This document shows, one piece after another, positions 12,546 through 22,893 of a stretch of 64,000 bases of DNA. Every line of letters starts with the position of its first letter. The first letter of the stretch is position 1. Made by a program: the position numbers and the translations under genes. Location of the stretch: the NCBI RefSeq assembly GCF_036711975.1, contig NC_091967.1, positions 6,076,001-6,140,000 of the forward strand, given 5' to 3'. Below the pieces are notes generated by a model. The model was not told the origin of the DNA. It did not search any database and was given only the letters and a program-made list of their open reading frames with translations. This DNA is from Onthophagus taurus (Eukaryota; Arthropoda; Insecta; Coleoptera; Scarabaeidae).

Positions 12546-15500
12546 TTACTTAACCTCTTTATCCTTTTCCTTTTCTTGTATTGGTGCTGGAGGTAAAGCT
12601 TTTAAAATAGCATGAACCTCCTCAGCAACCGCCGTTAGCACAAATTCAAATTGTTGTTTGGTTGCAACCATCTTCGGTCGTTGATCTCTCAAGTGTTCCA
12701 AAGTTGCCGCGATATCAATTTCTTTCGCCCCTTTAGCCATTCGGCTAAGTACCATGTCGATTAAGCAATATGTTCCTGTTCGTCCTGCCCCATCGCTGCA
12801 ATGGACTACTATCGGGCAAGATCGACCACGATAAGACTTATTCACTTTACGTCGAAATTCTAACAAAGCTTTTGTTGATGATGGTACACCCGATTCCGGC
12901 CAGGATAGAAAATGAAATTGGGTTACGGTACGTGTTTCACCGGTACGAACATTTTTTAAGTAGAATGAACGTACCAGGTAATCATCGCACCAAATATGCT
13001 CGCTTACCAAATGTACTTCATAAATGTGGTAGAGTTCAGATCCTTCTTCAGGCCAATATCTAAAAAAAGTATATATAAATATTTTACTTATTTTTGCAAG
13101 TATGCAACCAAATACGCAAATCGCGTATTGAAATACGAATACTGTGATATTGGTTGCATACTTGTAATAATGACGCCGGGTACGATAATTAATTAAATGG
13201 CACCACATAGTAAATGTCTAATGATTTAATATGTAAATTTGTTACCTATGACACATCGCAGCTCCTCCTTCAGTTAATCTCGTCAACATAACAATAACAA
13301 CAGCTCCCTGCTCCCATATTAACTGCCAGAAATCAGGTGCAGTATGCGGTAATGGTCCTTGAGTGGCAATATAAGCTGGATTCCTTGGATCATGATCAGT
13401 AATACTTGAAGCGTTAATATAATCAGATCCATTCTCATTTGATAATTTGTTCAAAACAACTCTGGCATGATCATAAGGTAATATTTCTGGATAACGATTC
13501 TTTTCGCAATTATCTTTATTCAAAGCAAGTTTACATTCACTTGGTTCCGCCAAATAAGCACACAAAGCAATCCATTCCTGTTCCAAACGATCTTTATTAC
13601 GCAAATGATCCTCCATGTAAGTGAGTACCATATGTCCGGTTGAAATATCCATATTGTGAAGGGCAGGTTCTTCGCTCCATGAAGAAGTACTTGATCGGCT
13701 TGATGGACTCTGTTCGGATTCTTTTGATAATGAAGTAACTCGTCCTCCGTGAGCTGCTGTTTCCGGTTGCTGTTGTTGTTTGGTAGCCATTCGAGCTCGA
13801 CATAGATCTTGGTAATCTTTACTTGCCTCAGTATCCGGTCGCGTTAAACTGTCCAATTTTTGTTTCGAAACGATGTGTTTTTTGATTATTATCAAAATTA
13901 TTGAACCGATTATCAACGCGGCCAAAATACCGCAAATTGTAAAGAGAATTACGTAAAATTGAGCCAGTTTTTCATTTCTATTGATTATAACCGAACCCAT
14001 TTTTACCTTTTTTAATAAAACAAACTTCAATTTAATCATTTTTTAAAAAGAATTTAGTTGTTGAACTTGGAGTACAGTTTATGACAATGATTCTAATCTT
14101 AAGTTGTTAAGTTAATTACAACTTCATTTATTATCAAGATAAATTCAAATTATTAAAATAAGAATGATTGTCGTAAACTGTAATGTTACTCAACTTACCT
14201 TGTCACCAACCCCCAATCCAATGACGTCCAAACCAGTTTTAGCTTTTACATCATCAATTAACACTCCAAGTCTTTTGGCAACTTCAGAAGCATTCAAATT
14301 GTGTTTGTTTGCCATTACTTTGAAAGTTACCTCATTCACCCCAACCCTTCCATCGCCCAAAACACCATTCTCAAGCTTTAATACCTTTGATATATTTGAA
14401 ATTACCTCTTCGCCTTTGCGCCAATTTTCAATTTTTTGTTTAAATGTTACGTAAACGTAATCCGTATCAACGTTGAGTATGTCGTGAGATGGATTTGGGT
14501 GCGCTCCACGGGGTTCTTTCTTAACGACATTAAAATTTTCATCGATGGTATCTATTTGAGGTGTATTTTGGGGCAAATCGAATCGTGGTCCAGGTTTTTT
14601 AACGTCCAATCGTTCCGGACGTTTAAAACTTGAAGTGTATTCGGACATAAGATCAGAGAAATCTTCATTTTTAGGGGTTTCTAAAAATATAATTACATTT
14701 TAGGTTATCAAGGAATGAAATTTTAGGTTAGGATTAGGTTTGTTTTGATGTTGAAGTAAAAATCTCCATGGTAACTGATTAGACGTAAGGTTGGTCAACG
14801 TTAAAAAATAAAAATTTTTCATGAATAAAAATACATAACCTCAAATATTAAAAAAATTTTTTTATATATTTAAAAAATTAAATTATTTACCAAAATCCAT
14901 TTTAGAGTCATAAACAACTCCACCTTCTGTGTATAACCCAGCTTCTTTATTATTTTTCCGATTATTTCCAATAAAATCTTCTTCTTGAAGTTGCTTCAAT
15001 TCCCTGAAAACATCCCTGTGATGATCATTTCCAACATTTTTCAATCCTTTAACCGTTTTAAAAAGTTCCCCACTTCCATATTCCTTTCCATTATCCTCAT
15101 CTTCGTCATAATAAACCCTCGATTCCGGAATTTCATCCCGATTTTGCCCATTTTGTGCGTTAAATTCCGATTGAAATGAATCGATTTCCATCGGCACGTT
15201 TTGATCAAAAAACTCATCAACGTTAATATCCTTTGGACTTTCGATATTATCAAAATCCTGAGACAATTTTGAAAGTGTTTTAAATTTTGCCGAGGTTGGG
15301 AGAGTTTTAAAGCGTTCAGTTACATCTTGTAATTGAGTTAAGTAATCGATAATTGGGTAAAATTCGGCTAATTCGACGTTGTTTTTGGATTCAAACTGAT
15401 TTGGATCGAAAATATCTCTGGTTTCTTTACCTAAACGAAAATTTTTTGGGGTGTTGTAATCTTCGGTGAAAATTTGGGTTAATTGGGAACGTTTATCGAT

Positions 15501-16292
15501 GTCAAAATTAGCTAAAGGATCTTCCATATCATACACTAAATCAAGAATGGTTTAAGTAAATATGAGAAGTGAATAATAAAGAGGTAGTTACAATCTTCGA
15601 TGTTATCTGGTAAAATTTCCTTTCTAGTTTCCATTTGTTCATTTGAAACAGGTGGATAATAAACTTCATCTGCGTAACGTCCGAAAGGATCATTTTTACT
15701 CGGCGAGAACCTAACGATGGCTATTTGATCGGGATCTGGTTCATCTTCTCCTTCCAAAGCTCTCAACGCACCTTCTAAGTCTTGATCGACCAATTTATAA
15801 CATAAATCTGGTTCGAAAGGTAATCTATGTAATCAAAGAACAAAAAATTATTTCGAATCAATTTTTGTATTATTTTTTTCCATACTCGTTTTGAATGGAA
15901 TACAACATCCCTTGAAGCCTGCACTGCGTGTAAGTATGACTCCATCGATACCCCAAAGCAAATAAACGTTTCAATTCGGTACTTAATTTATGGAGGGTTT
16001 CCTTCGTTAAATCGTGCCTGAATAATTCGTCTTCTTCGATGTTTCCCGTTTCCGGGAGACATCTGCCGAAGACGTTATCATCGTAACAAAATTCAATTTC
16101 TTCCAAACACAAAGATTCACTAAATAAACACCCTAAAAATAAATAAAGATATATAAATGGCTTCATTTATTTATTTATTTTTAATTTGTGGTACTTCTTA
16201 CCTACATATCCTTCAGCTTTGGTGTAATGTGGTGTTAAAATAACGCCGAGTAATAAAAGGATAAAAGTTAAGGGCGTATCAGGCCACGGCAT
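12546..16292 (-). CDS. IA-2: IA-2 (ICA512/PTPRN-type) receptor pseudophosphatase
   Basis: Seven exons with unbroken phase: 16292-16202, 16132-15886, 15824-15592, 15535-14891, 14680-14199, 14006-13246, 13059-12546; 990 codons. Exon 1 is a signal peptide ([16 protein letters not shown]). Exon 2 begins with the GCLFSESLC block of the family's RESP18-like region. Exon 5 encodes the mature ectodomain, exon 6 a membrane helix near residues 583-608, and exons 6-7 the phosphatase-like domain. The signature loop reads [10 protein letters not shown]: the usual A after CS is D, as in known IA-2, and the WPD loop reads WPESGVP. Both changes fit a catalytically dead domain. IA-2 sits in dense-core vesicles and supports peptide hormone and insulin-like secretion. 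A good acceptor (TTTTCAG at about 16295-16301) just ahead of the ATG implies at least one upstream leader exon. Confidence 0.95.
13097..13196. mobile_element. Short hairpin MITE-like repeat, copy 1
   Basis: Perfect 15-bp arms CAAGTATGCAACCAA (13097-13111) and TTGGTTGCATACTTG (13150-13164), followed by ATGACGCCGGGTACGATAAT and a TTAATTA tail. The same arms and tail recur at about 49908-49978. It lies in the last intron of IA-2, close to exon 7. Confidence 0.75.
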
Positions 16293-16905
16293 GGCCTGAA
16301 AAGAAAGCAATAATTATTATGGAATGGGAAAAATGTTGATGGTATAAAACGCGCGATTGTGTGGTAATAATGGTATTTCTCTGTTTCTTGGTAGGAATGT
16401 TGAGGGGGAATGGCACATCAGGGGGTTTATTGAGGCGGAAATATATCTTCATAGAAAGCGGTTTCTCATTAAGGTCTTTAATGTAAATGAATTTTATTTT
16501 AATCATTTAATTAATTTTTTTTTTGCGATTTCACGTATCTATTTTTAAATCTATTTCCATACCACGAGTATTGATTTTTTTTCATGAACTTACTCGTTTC
16601 GATGTGTTTTTATTTTCATAATTTTTTTCCCGTTTAATCGCAATTTAATCATACTATGCAATAACCTTGATTATTTTCAATCACAACACCAATTCATTAC
16701 TTATAATCCCTCATTTTGAACCGTCAACAAATCAATATTTTCAATCTTCCAGAAATGTTCCCAAATATGATTTAAATTCATTTCGAAAATTACATAATGA
16801 AAAGACATACATACATACTACATCCAAGTAAATAAGCAACAATTCAGCGTAAAGTTAAAAATTAATGCAAAATTATCATAAACAGGTGAAAAACTTGTAA
16901 TCTAA

Positions 16906-17050
16906 AACCGTTTACGGAGTCAAACAGGTGGGCGACGCCATCGATCGCCGCCTGAAAGACGTCAACGACGCTGAAAAATTCGAAAAGTTTGACGTCTTCA
17001 ACAATAATTTGCCTCAAAATTTTCAATCCTCTCAAAATGTTGTTGATTAA
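16906..17050 (+). pseudogene. Orphan coding-like fragment (possible last exon), function unknown
   Basis: An open frame follows a stop at about 16900 and runs to a TAA at 17048, reading VGDAIDRRLKDVNDAEKFEK and then FDVFNNNLPQNFQSSQNVVD. Third positions are strongly G/C (GAC GCC ATC GAT CGC CGC CTG), unlike nearby DNA, and the peptide has normal protein composition. A possible acceptor (CAAACAG) sits at about 16921-16927. No upstream plus-strand exon was found within 10 kb. It could be the last exon of a gene with far upstream exons, or a fossil fragment. I do not recognise the family. Confidence 0.35.
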
Positions 17051-17107
17051 TTAATACTACTATATTTTTTAATAATTAAAGAAAATACAATAATAACAAA
17101 TAAATAC

Positions 17108-17400
17108 CTGTTGTTAAACCCTGAATTGGTTTAAAGCATGATGTTTGAGTGTTGTTGGCGTCGGGACGCTCTTCAAAAAAAAACTTGATGACAATTGTTG
17201 TTGTCACACGATCTTTGACGTTTTATCGAAGATGGGTTTTAGGAACCGTTGACGAGTGCTCCGGGATGGTTGTGGGTCTGCCCTTTGGTTGGGATCTTTT
17301 GCTGGGGGCGCGTCGTAATCAACAGAACGGCGCCGGCGTCGCGCCTACGTTTTTCGACGTTGTGGAGGCGTCCCCGCGCTACGATCGATTTCTATGACTC
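17108..17400 (-). promoter_or_regulatory. Candidate IA-2 promoter and 5' leader exon
   Basis: A GC-rich island in AT-rich DNA ends, on the minus strand, in a donor-like AACAACAG|GTATTTATT at 17108. IA-2 needs a leader exon upstream because its start codon follows an acceptor at once, and this is the nearest suitable block. Inference only; the long plus-strand open frame across it (17149-17397) shows no protein motif. Confidence 0.4.
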
Positions 17401-17419
17401 TTTTCTCCAGGGGGAACCA

Positions 17420-19420
17420 GCGTAGGACGTTTTCATCCAAAAAACTACCACCAAACGATCACCTTTGATATCCTAAAAATATCCAAAGAATTACTTCTGT
17501 ATTGATAATTTATATTTAAGAAGTTAATATAAACGGAATTTTCATGAACCGTTTTTTAACCGGATACTAACAAAAGTGGACTAATGAGGGGAAATGGACG
17601 TTGGCGATAAGAATTCGGTTGAGGGGGGATATTTAATGCAATCAGAAGCTGATAAAAACTTGTAATTTTACTAGGTTCAACATGTTTGCGGTTTGTTGCC
17701 ACAAAACCACACTAAACGCGTTTAACCGGTTGATTACTCTTTGCGATAATTTCACAGGTATTGATTTGTGTATTGATAACAGTTATAATGAGGTTATTAA
17801 CTTTAGATTATTTAAATTAAAGATTTAATTTAAATTAAATCACAAATATTACAGAAACATAAATAAATTTCAAAATATTTCAGAGAAAAGAAATTTTAAA
17901 AAGTTTAATTTAAAATTACAGTTTCCTATAAATAAAAGTAATGTTTAGAACCCGTTTATTCCGTAAGATGGCACAGCATTACTTTCTAATTGAAATTTAA
18001 ATAAATTTTTACAAATTATTTTATTTATGAAAGAATTTAAATAATAATTTATATATTTTTTCGTTTGGTTATATTACAGAAATTTGTGAAAAGAACTTGT
18101 ATTTTTATCTCACGCTAACCTAAAAATTACTCACTTCTAATAAATGTCATTTTGACATTTAAAGTTAGGGTGTTGCATCATTTATCATTAATGACAAAAA
18201 TAGAGCTAGTACCAAGAAAGCTAAAAGAAAAATAATTAAAGTTTATTCTAAAATACCTTCATTAAAAGTCATTTGGTGAATTAAAAAGTATTCTTTTATA
18301 CAGCACAAAAAAGTTAAATTTGGGATGTTACCTGACAGATTTAAGTCAAATTCATGGCATCATGAATCAGAGACTATATCCTTTTATAAGAGGATTAGAG
18401 CAAACATTGCGCTGAACACACATTCCGTTCCGCAATAAATGTTAGGCTATTTTATTTTGTATCATGCAATTTGGTAGGGTGGTAGGCGTAGTTGATTATA
18501 AAGTTGAGCATGATGTGACAGATAGTTTTATTCCTGCGATGTCTTTGTGGTCATGAACTGGGTTAGACCATGCCTCTTGTACAGTACGTGAATGTTATTA
18601 CCGTGTGGTATCTTAAATTGCACAAATTTCCCGTAGAAACTGACTGTGGAGGGAAGTCACCTCCTCAGTGTTTGACTAAAGCGGTCCGACAACACGCATA
18701 ACAGTGTTTTCGTTACATTTAGTTGTCAGAATGAAAACATCGAATTAGCCTAAAATACACTCAGAGGTACTTTTCTAAACTATATTAACTCTTCTAACTA
18801 TATTAAACAATACTGGAGATAAGTGGTACGAGGTATGACGGCAGACATTACGATAGGCATTGCGAATGACAGGTATGATCAATATCGTGAAACACAAATG
18901 GGGATGTTTAACACCACTTTTTTATTCGCTCGACTTATTGGTTAATAATTACGAGCTGTAATATTTGCCTCTTAATTAGGTTAATATCAAATAGGTGGAC
19001 AATATAAAGAAGGTAAGCACCAATGCAACCCAACCCAACCCAAAAGTAAGTAGAGGCATCAATGAAAACTTGACCAATTATTTTATTAAAACCGAGTAGT
19101 TTTATTATAAATCCAGGGCTTGAAAATAATAATGTGATTAAATAATAATATGAAACAGGAAACTTCAATTTAGTATAGGAGAGTGCGAGACACGTTTTCT
19201 AAAGTTGAATTATTTAAATGCTGAAAGTGATAAGAGATATAAGACTGTTTTCGTGATCGATTGAAATGTGAAAGAAAAAGTGATGCAACAAGTCTCTAGT
19301 CTCGAGTGAGTACTACGTAAAGACCATCTTGTAAATTTTGTAAGAGTAGTACACATGGAAGAGCATTGTGTAAACTCGAATATATTTGAAAGGTGTAAAA
19401 TAAATTGAATGAATTTTTTT
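17420..19420. other. Intergenic, no gene recognised
   Basis: AT-rich DNA with no credible exon. The minus-strand frame at 18935-19168 is hydrophobic but AT-biased, with no motif and no splice context. Confidence 0.45.
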
Positions 19421-19429
19421 TTATTACCT

Positions 19430-19870
19430 ATTCGTTTTATAACGTAACACGTCTTCCGTCTCCTAAGCTTCTATCCTCCATAAAATTGTATATCTCCTTC
19501 TGCCAATTTTTCTCGATCTACCAGGTTTCCTCCTTCCTACAGGTTTCCAGTTGATAACTTGTTTTTAGATTCTTCTTTCAGGCAATTTTTGGAGATATTC
19601 GTAAAATATCAGTTGTCTAAATTTTATCTCGTCCACTATTGTATGGATAACGTTCGTTTTGATTCGTCTGGATTTCTCCAGAAATATTTACTATTTTGTT
19701 AGTGTCGAATTGGCGAAATACAGTGTATAGATCCATAGGAGACGAGTATTCCTATATCCCTAAATTTTTCCCACTCTTTAAGAACTTATTCCAAATATAT
19801 CTTGAACAGTGTTGGTGAGAAGTGAGAAACAACACCCTTGTTTCAGACCGTGAAAATGCGAGTTTGAACG
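19430..19870 (-). mobile_element. LINE remnant (RT core to 3' end), heavily decayed
   Basis: On the minus strand, 19870 toward 19430, broken frames give a LKQGCC-type block followed by residues like LFKIYIEQVLKEWKNLGI, as in the RT palm of insect LINEs. Near the end come WKP-GRRKPGRSRKNW and FMEDRSLGDGR, typical of the ORF2 C-terminus. Many breaks are present; it is dead. Confidence 0.6.
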
Positions 19871-20379
19871 CGTTTTGATACAAACACGTTTAACATCTTT
19901 ACAAACAAGCGCAACCGTGTCATGGGAGTATTTCAACAATGTGAAAATGTGTTAGTTCAATGCTAACATCATCGACCTATATTAACGTCACTATATTCTA
20001 ATTGACGCAAAGAGAAATGTTAACGAATTAGAACATTTTTAATCTTTCTATTATTGTATTTAGTGTATTATTTTTGCCTCTATATTCAGATCAATATTTA
20101 TTTTAGTTTGAAATCAATATTAAGTTGTACTGTTTGTTTCGTATGTGTCTTAAAATAAATAAACTTATTTTCGTTTGAATTGAAATCGTTTGCCTCATGT
20201 TAAAATTATTGCCTCGAATGTGTGTTATTCAAAGGAATAAATTTTAATGCGCTAAATCAATTATATCAGGAATTCTAAAACTTTTCTTTTATCATAATAA
20301 AAGTGGTCATAACCTAATTTCAGATAACTGATAAATTATAATAACCTATTTAAAAACAAATTGGTTGTAAGAAAAATAC

Positions 20380-20622
20380 CTTTTTCATGAAACACATCGT
20401 GGCTTGAAATCGATTGATTGATGGCGCTTGAACCAAAAGAACATAAACAACCAATACAAAAATAGATCGTATACCTGCAAAATACACAATTTCGGTTGAA
20501 ATGTTAAATCGAAATTCGAAAATAGAATTGAATAAATTCGCCGTACAAAAACAGAGGTTTATTGAGTTGTTTTTTGTGTTAAAGACGGAAATACCAACAA
20601 TAAATTTAAACGTGGTAATCAT
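20380..20622 (-). CDS. Possible 5' exons of a small secreted protein (signal peptide only)
   Basis: Two exons can be joined in phase: 20622-20595 (ATG ATT ACC ... GTT G|GTATTT) and 20474-20380, with acceptor TATTTTGCAG before 20474 and donor AAAAAG|GTATTT. The product starts MITTFKFIVGIRSIFVLVVY and continues VLLVQAPSINRFQATMCFMKK. That is a typical signal peptide with a likely cleavage after QA, then a short segment ending in a dibasic KK. I could not find the following exon between here and IA-2. It lies head-to-head with the fibronectin III gene. Donors are weak, so this may be chance. Confidence 0.3.
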
Positions 20623-20799
20623 TTTATAATTTGGGAACTATAATAATCGATAAAACCACCATTAATCATTCGAAAAATTATTAATTTTTAAAAAATAACT
20701 TTAAAAATCTAAATTGCAGTATTATATTACAAAATTATTTTTTCTATTTGCCATAAACATGATTTTTAATGTATACTTTTTGGATGTTTCAGAATGCTT

Positions 20800-21146
20800 C
20801 AGGTCACTGTTGATCGTCGCCGACGTTTTCAGGACGTCTGCGCAACAACCAGAGAACACACCTGCATGCCCTTAGTTTGTCAAAAGCCATCAATCGTTCG
20901 CTATTCCCGATTCATTTCTTCAAATCGTTCCTCTTAAAAATCGTCGCCACATTCTCACATTGATTCTAAAAACATGAAAATAAATGTGTTAATAAAACAA
21001 ATTTTTGTACGGTGAGTTTAAGGTGCCGTTTAAAGTGATTTTAATAAGGCCAAAGAAAATACACGAAAGGGATTAATAACAATAAAAAAAGTGATTTTAA
21101 AATAGATTACAACATATCACCTGATGATGTAAATTGAAGGAAATTG
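20800..21146 (+). promoter_or_regulatory. Candidate promoter and first leader exon of the fibronectin III gene
   Basis: A GC-richer patch at about 20800-20960 stands out from AT-rich flanks. A plausible donor (AATTGG|GTAAGTTTT) follows at about 21146, and the next acceptor (GTTTCTAG) is at 22741, just ahead of the coding start. Inferred from composition and signals. Confidence 0.4.
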
Positions 21147-22741
21147 GGTAAGTTTTAAAAATAATGTTCTTTTTTTGAAGGATAATTAAATGAATTGATC
21201 GATTTTTGTTTGTAACGTTGAATTCTTATTGTAAAACCCCAATTATATGTTACAATTTAATTAAAACAATCTCATTACAACTAAATTTATCCCATATAAC
21301 TCAATACCGTTCCATCAGCCCCCGAAATTTCTATAATCTCCTCCAAGATTAAATTTTAGCTAAACCCAAACTCAAATTAGTCCCCAAAAGTTATCTAATC
21401 TAAATTATTTTATTTCATCCGTATTCTTCCTATATATCTTGAAATCAAATCAAATCTAATTTTAATTTTTTTCCAATAAAACAAATTTTTTTTGTGACGA
21501 AAGAATTACCAGGAAAATTACACTCAAAGAAAGAAATTAGATATCGAATAAAAGGGTATAAAGTGTATCGAAACTGCATACAACATTACAGAGTAGGTTT
21601 TAAATAACAGCTTTAACCCCATAAAGTACGAAATATCGGTTTCTCCGTGAATAATAATTTAGACTTGAGGAGCCCGGCAATTTTGAATAATTTATCACGA
21701 AAAATTATAGGTGGAGAATCGAGAAAATAAGATGAAAATAAAAAAAATAGCGCACATTTATTCGAGACCCCTTTATAAAAATACAATACAATTAAAATAG
21801 CAACGAGATTGTGAATTTCCTTTTAAAATGGAGTTTAAAAGGCGATTTATGTTAAGCAATTGTGGTTGGAATCTTGAATATTCAAGAATCGCGTGACCAA
21901 ACTCCGTTTATAATTTACTATTTCATTCTCTGAGACCTGCTGCAGACTGGTGCAATGGTGCAAAAATGTAAAAATACACCGTTTTCGATCGTTTAAACCA
22001 TCATCTCTTCGTTACCACCTTCGTTTTTTAAATCGATCAATATGAAACATAAAACTGCTACCAAAAGGGATGTTTCAAAATTTACACAACTCAATATTGC
22101 ATAATCGCGCATTAATTTACATATTTTGCATAGTAAAAAGTAATTAAAAAATATAATGGGAAGATATTGATAAAATGTGAGTTAATCTAGTTATAATGGA
22201 TATGACATGATGATGTAGGAAAAATGAATTCGAGTAGCCAAATATTTATGAACGTTCGATTTCCGGTTGTGGAAGTTAATTTAACGACGGGGTAGTAATT
22301 TATTAATAACTTCGCTTCGTTCCACGAAAAACCGCACAATTAACTGTATCGATTGGATCGGTAGGCGTTTTTATCATGGTCAATAGGCATTAAACCATGA
22401 TAATGTTATATTTACATGTGAAAATATCTTTTATCTAATTGATAACATAATCGATTACCAACATATTTATTTATTTAAAACAATAAGCCATCAGAAAAGG
22501 TATCTTAAAGCAACCTAAGTTTTCCCATTAATTTAATCATTTAAAACCGCATCCTGATTCAGTCGAGAATCTAATAAAACCCAATTAACCCCAATTTTCT
22601 AGGCTAGAGAATTCACTTTAAAACTTCCCCTCTTAAATTGCATAATTACGTTTAGATTTCGAATTGTGTCGGAAACACTAAAATATATAAAGGGATACAT
22701 TTTTATAGGTTATGATTGATTTTTGTTGTTTTCGTTTCTAG

Positions 22742-22893
22742 ATAAATTGAAAAACCAATAACCGATAATGTAACGCGAAAACATGGAGTTAGTAGGAAAA
22801 ATGTAACGTTTTTTCATTTGAAACGTTCCAATGAGTCCGAACGACCCAACGGCACGATGTTGGGTGGTCAACTCTAACCTCCAATTAATATGA
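22742..22893 (+). promoter_or_regulatory. uORF-rich 5' leader with start-stop elements and an ATGA junction
   Basis: Ahead of the main ATG (22890) are ATG-TAA at 22768-22773; a seven-codon frame at 22783-22806 whose last codon and stop form a second ATG-TAA; a 20-codon frame at 22831-22893; and another short frame at 22857. The 20-codon frame ends in a TGA (22891-22893) that overlaps the main ATG as ATGA. Start-stop uORFs stall ribosomes in known cases, and ATGA overlaps can allow re-initiation, so translation of the main frame is probably restrained. Confidence 0.65.

Noticed and set aside
16132-16166. IA-2 start at the ATG at 16166
   Set aside because: The leading residues are the translated polypyrimidine tract of an acceptor; the real signal peptide exon is at 16292-16202 and joins in phase.
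17149-17397. 82-codon plus-strand frame in a GC-rich island
   Set aside because: No protein motif or splice context; better explained as promoter and leader of IA-2.
18935-19168. Hydrophobic minus-strand frame
   Set aside because: AT-driven hydrophobicity, no family motif, no partners.
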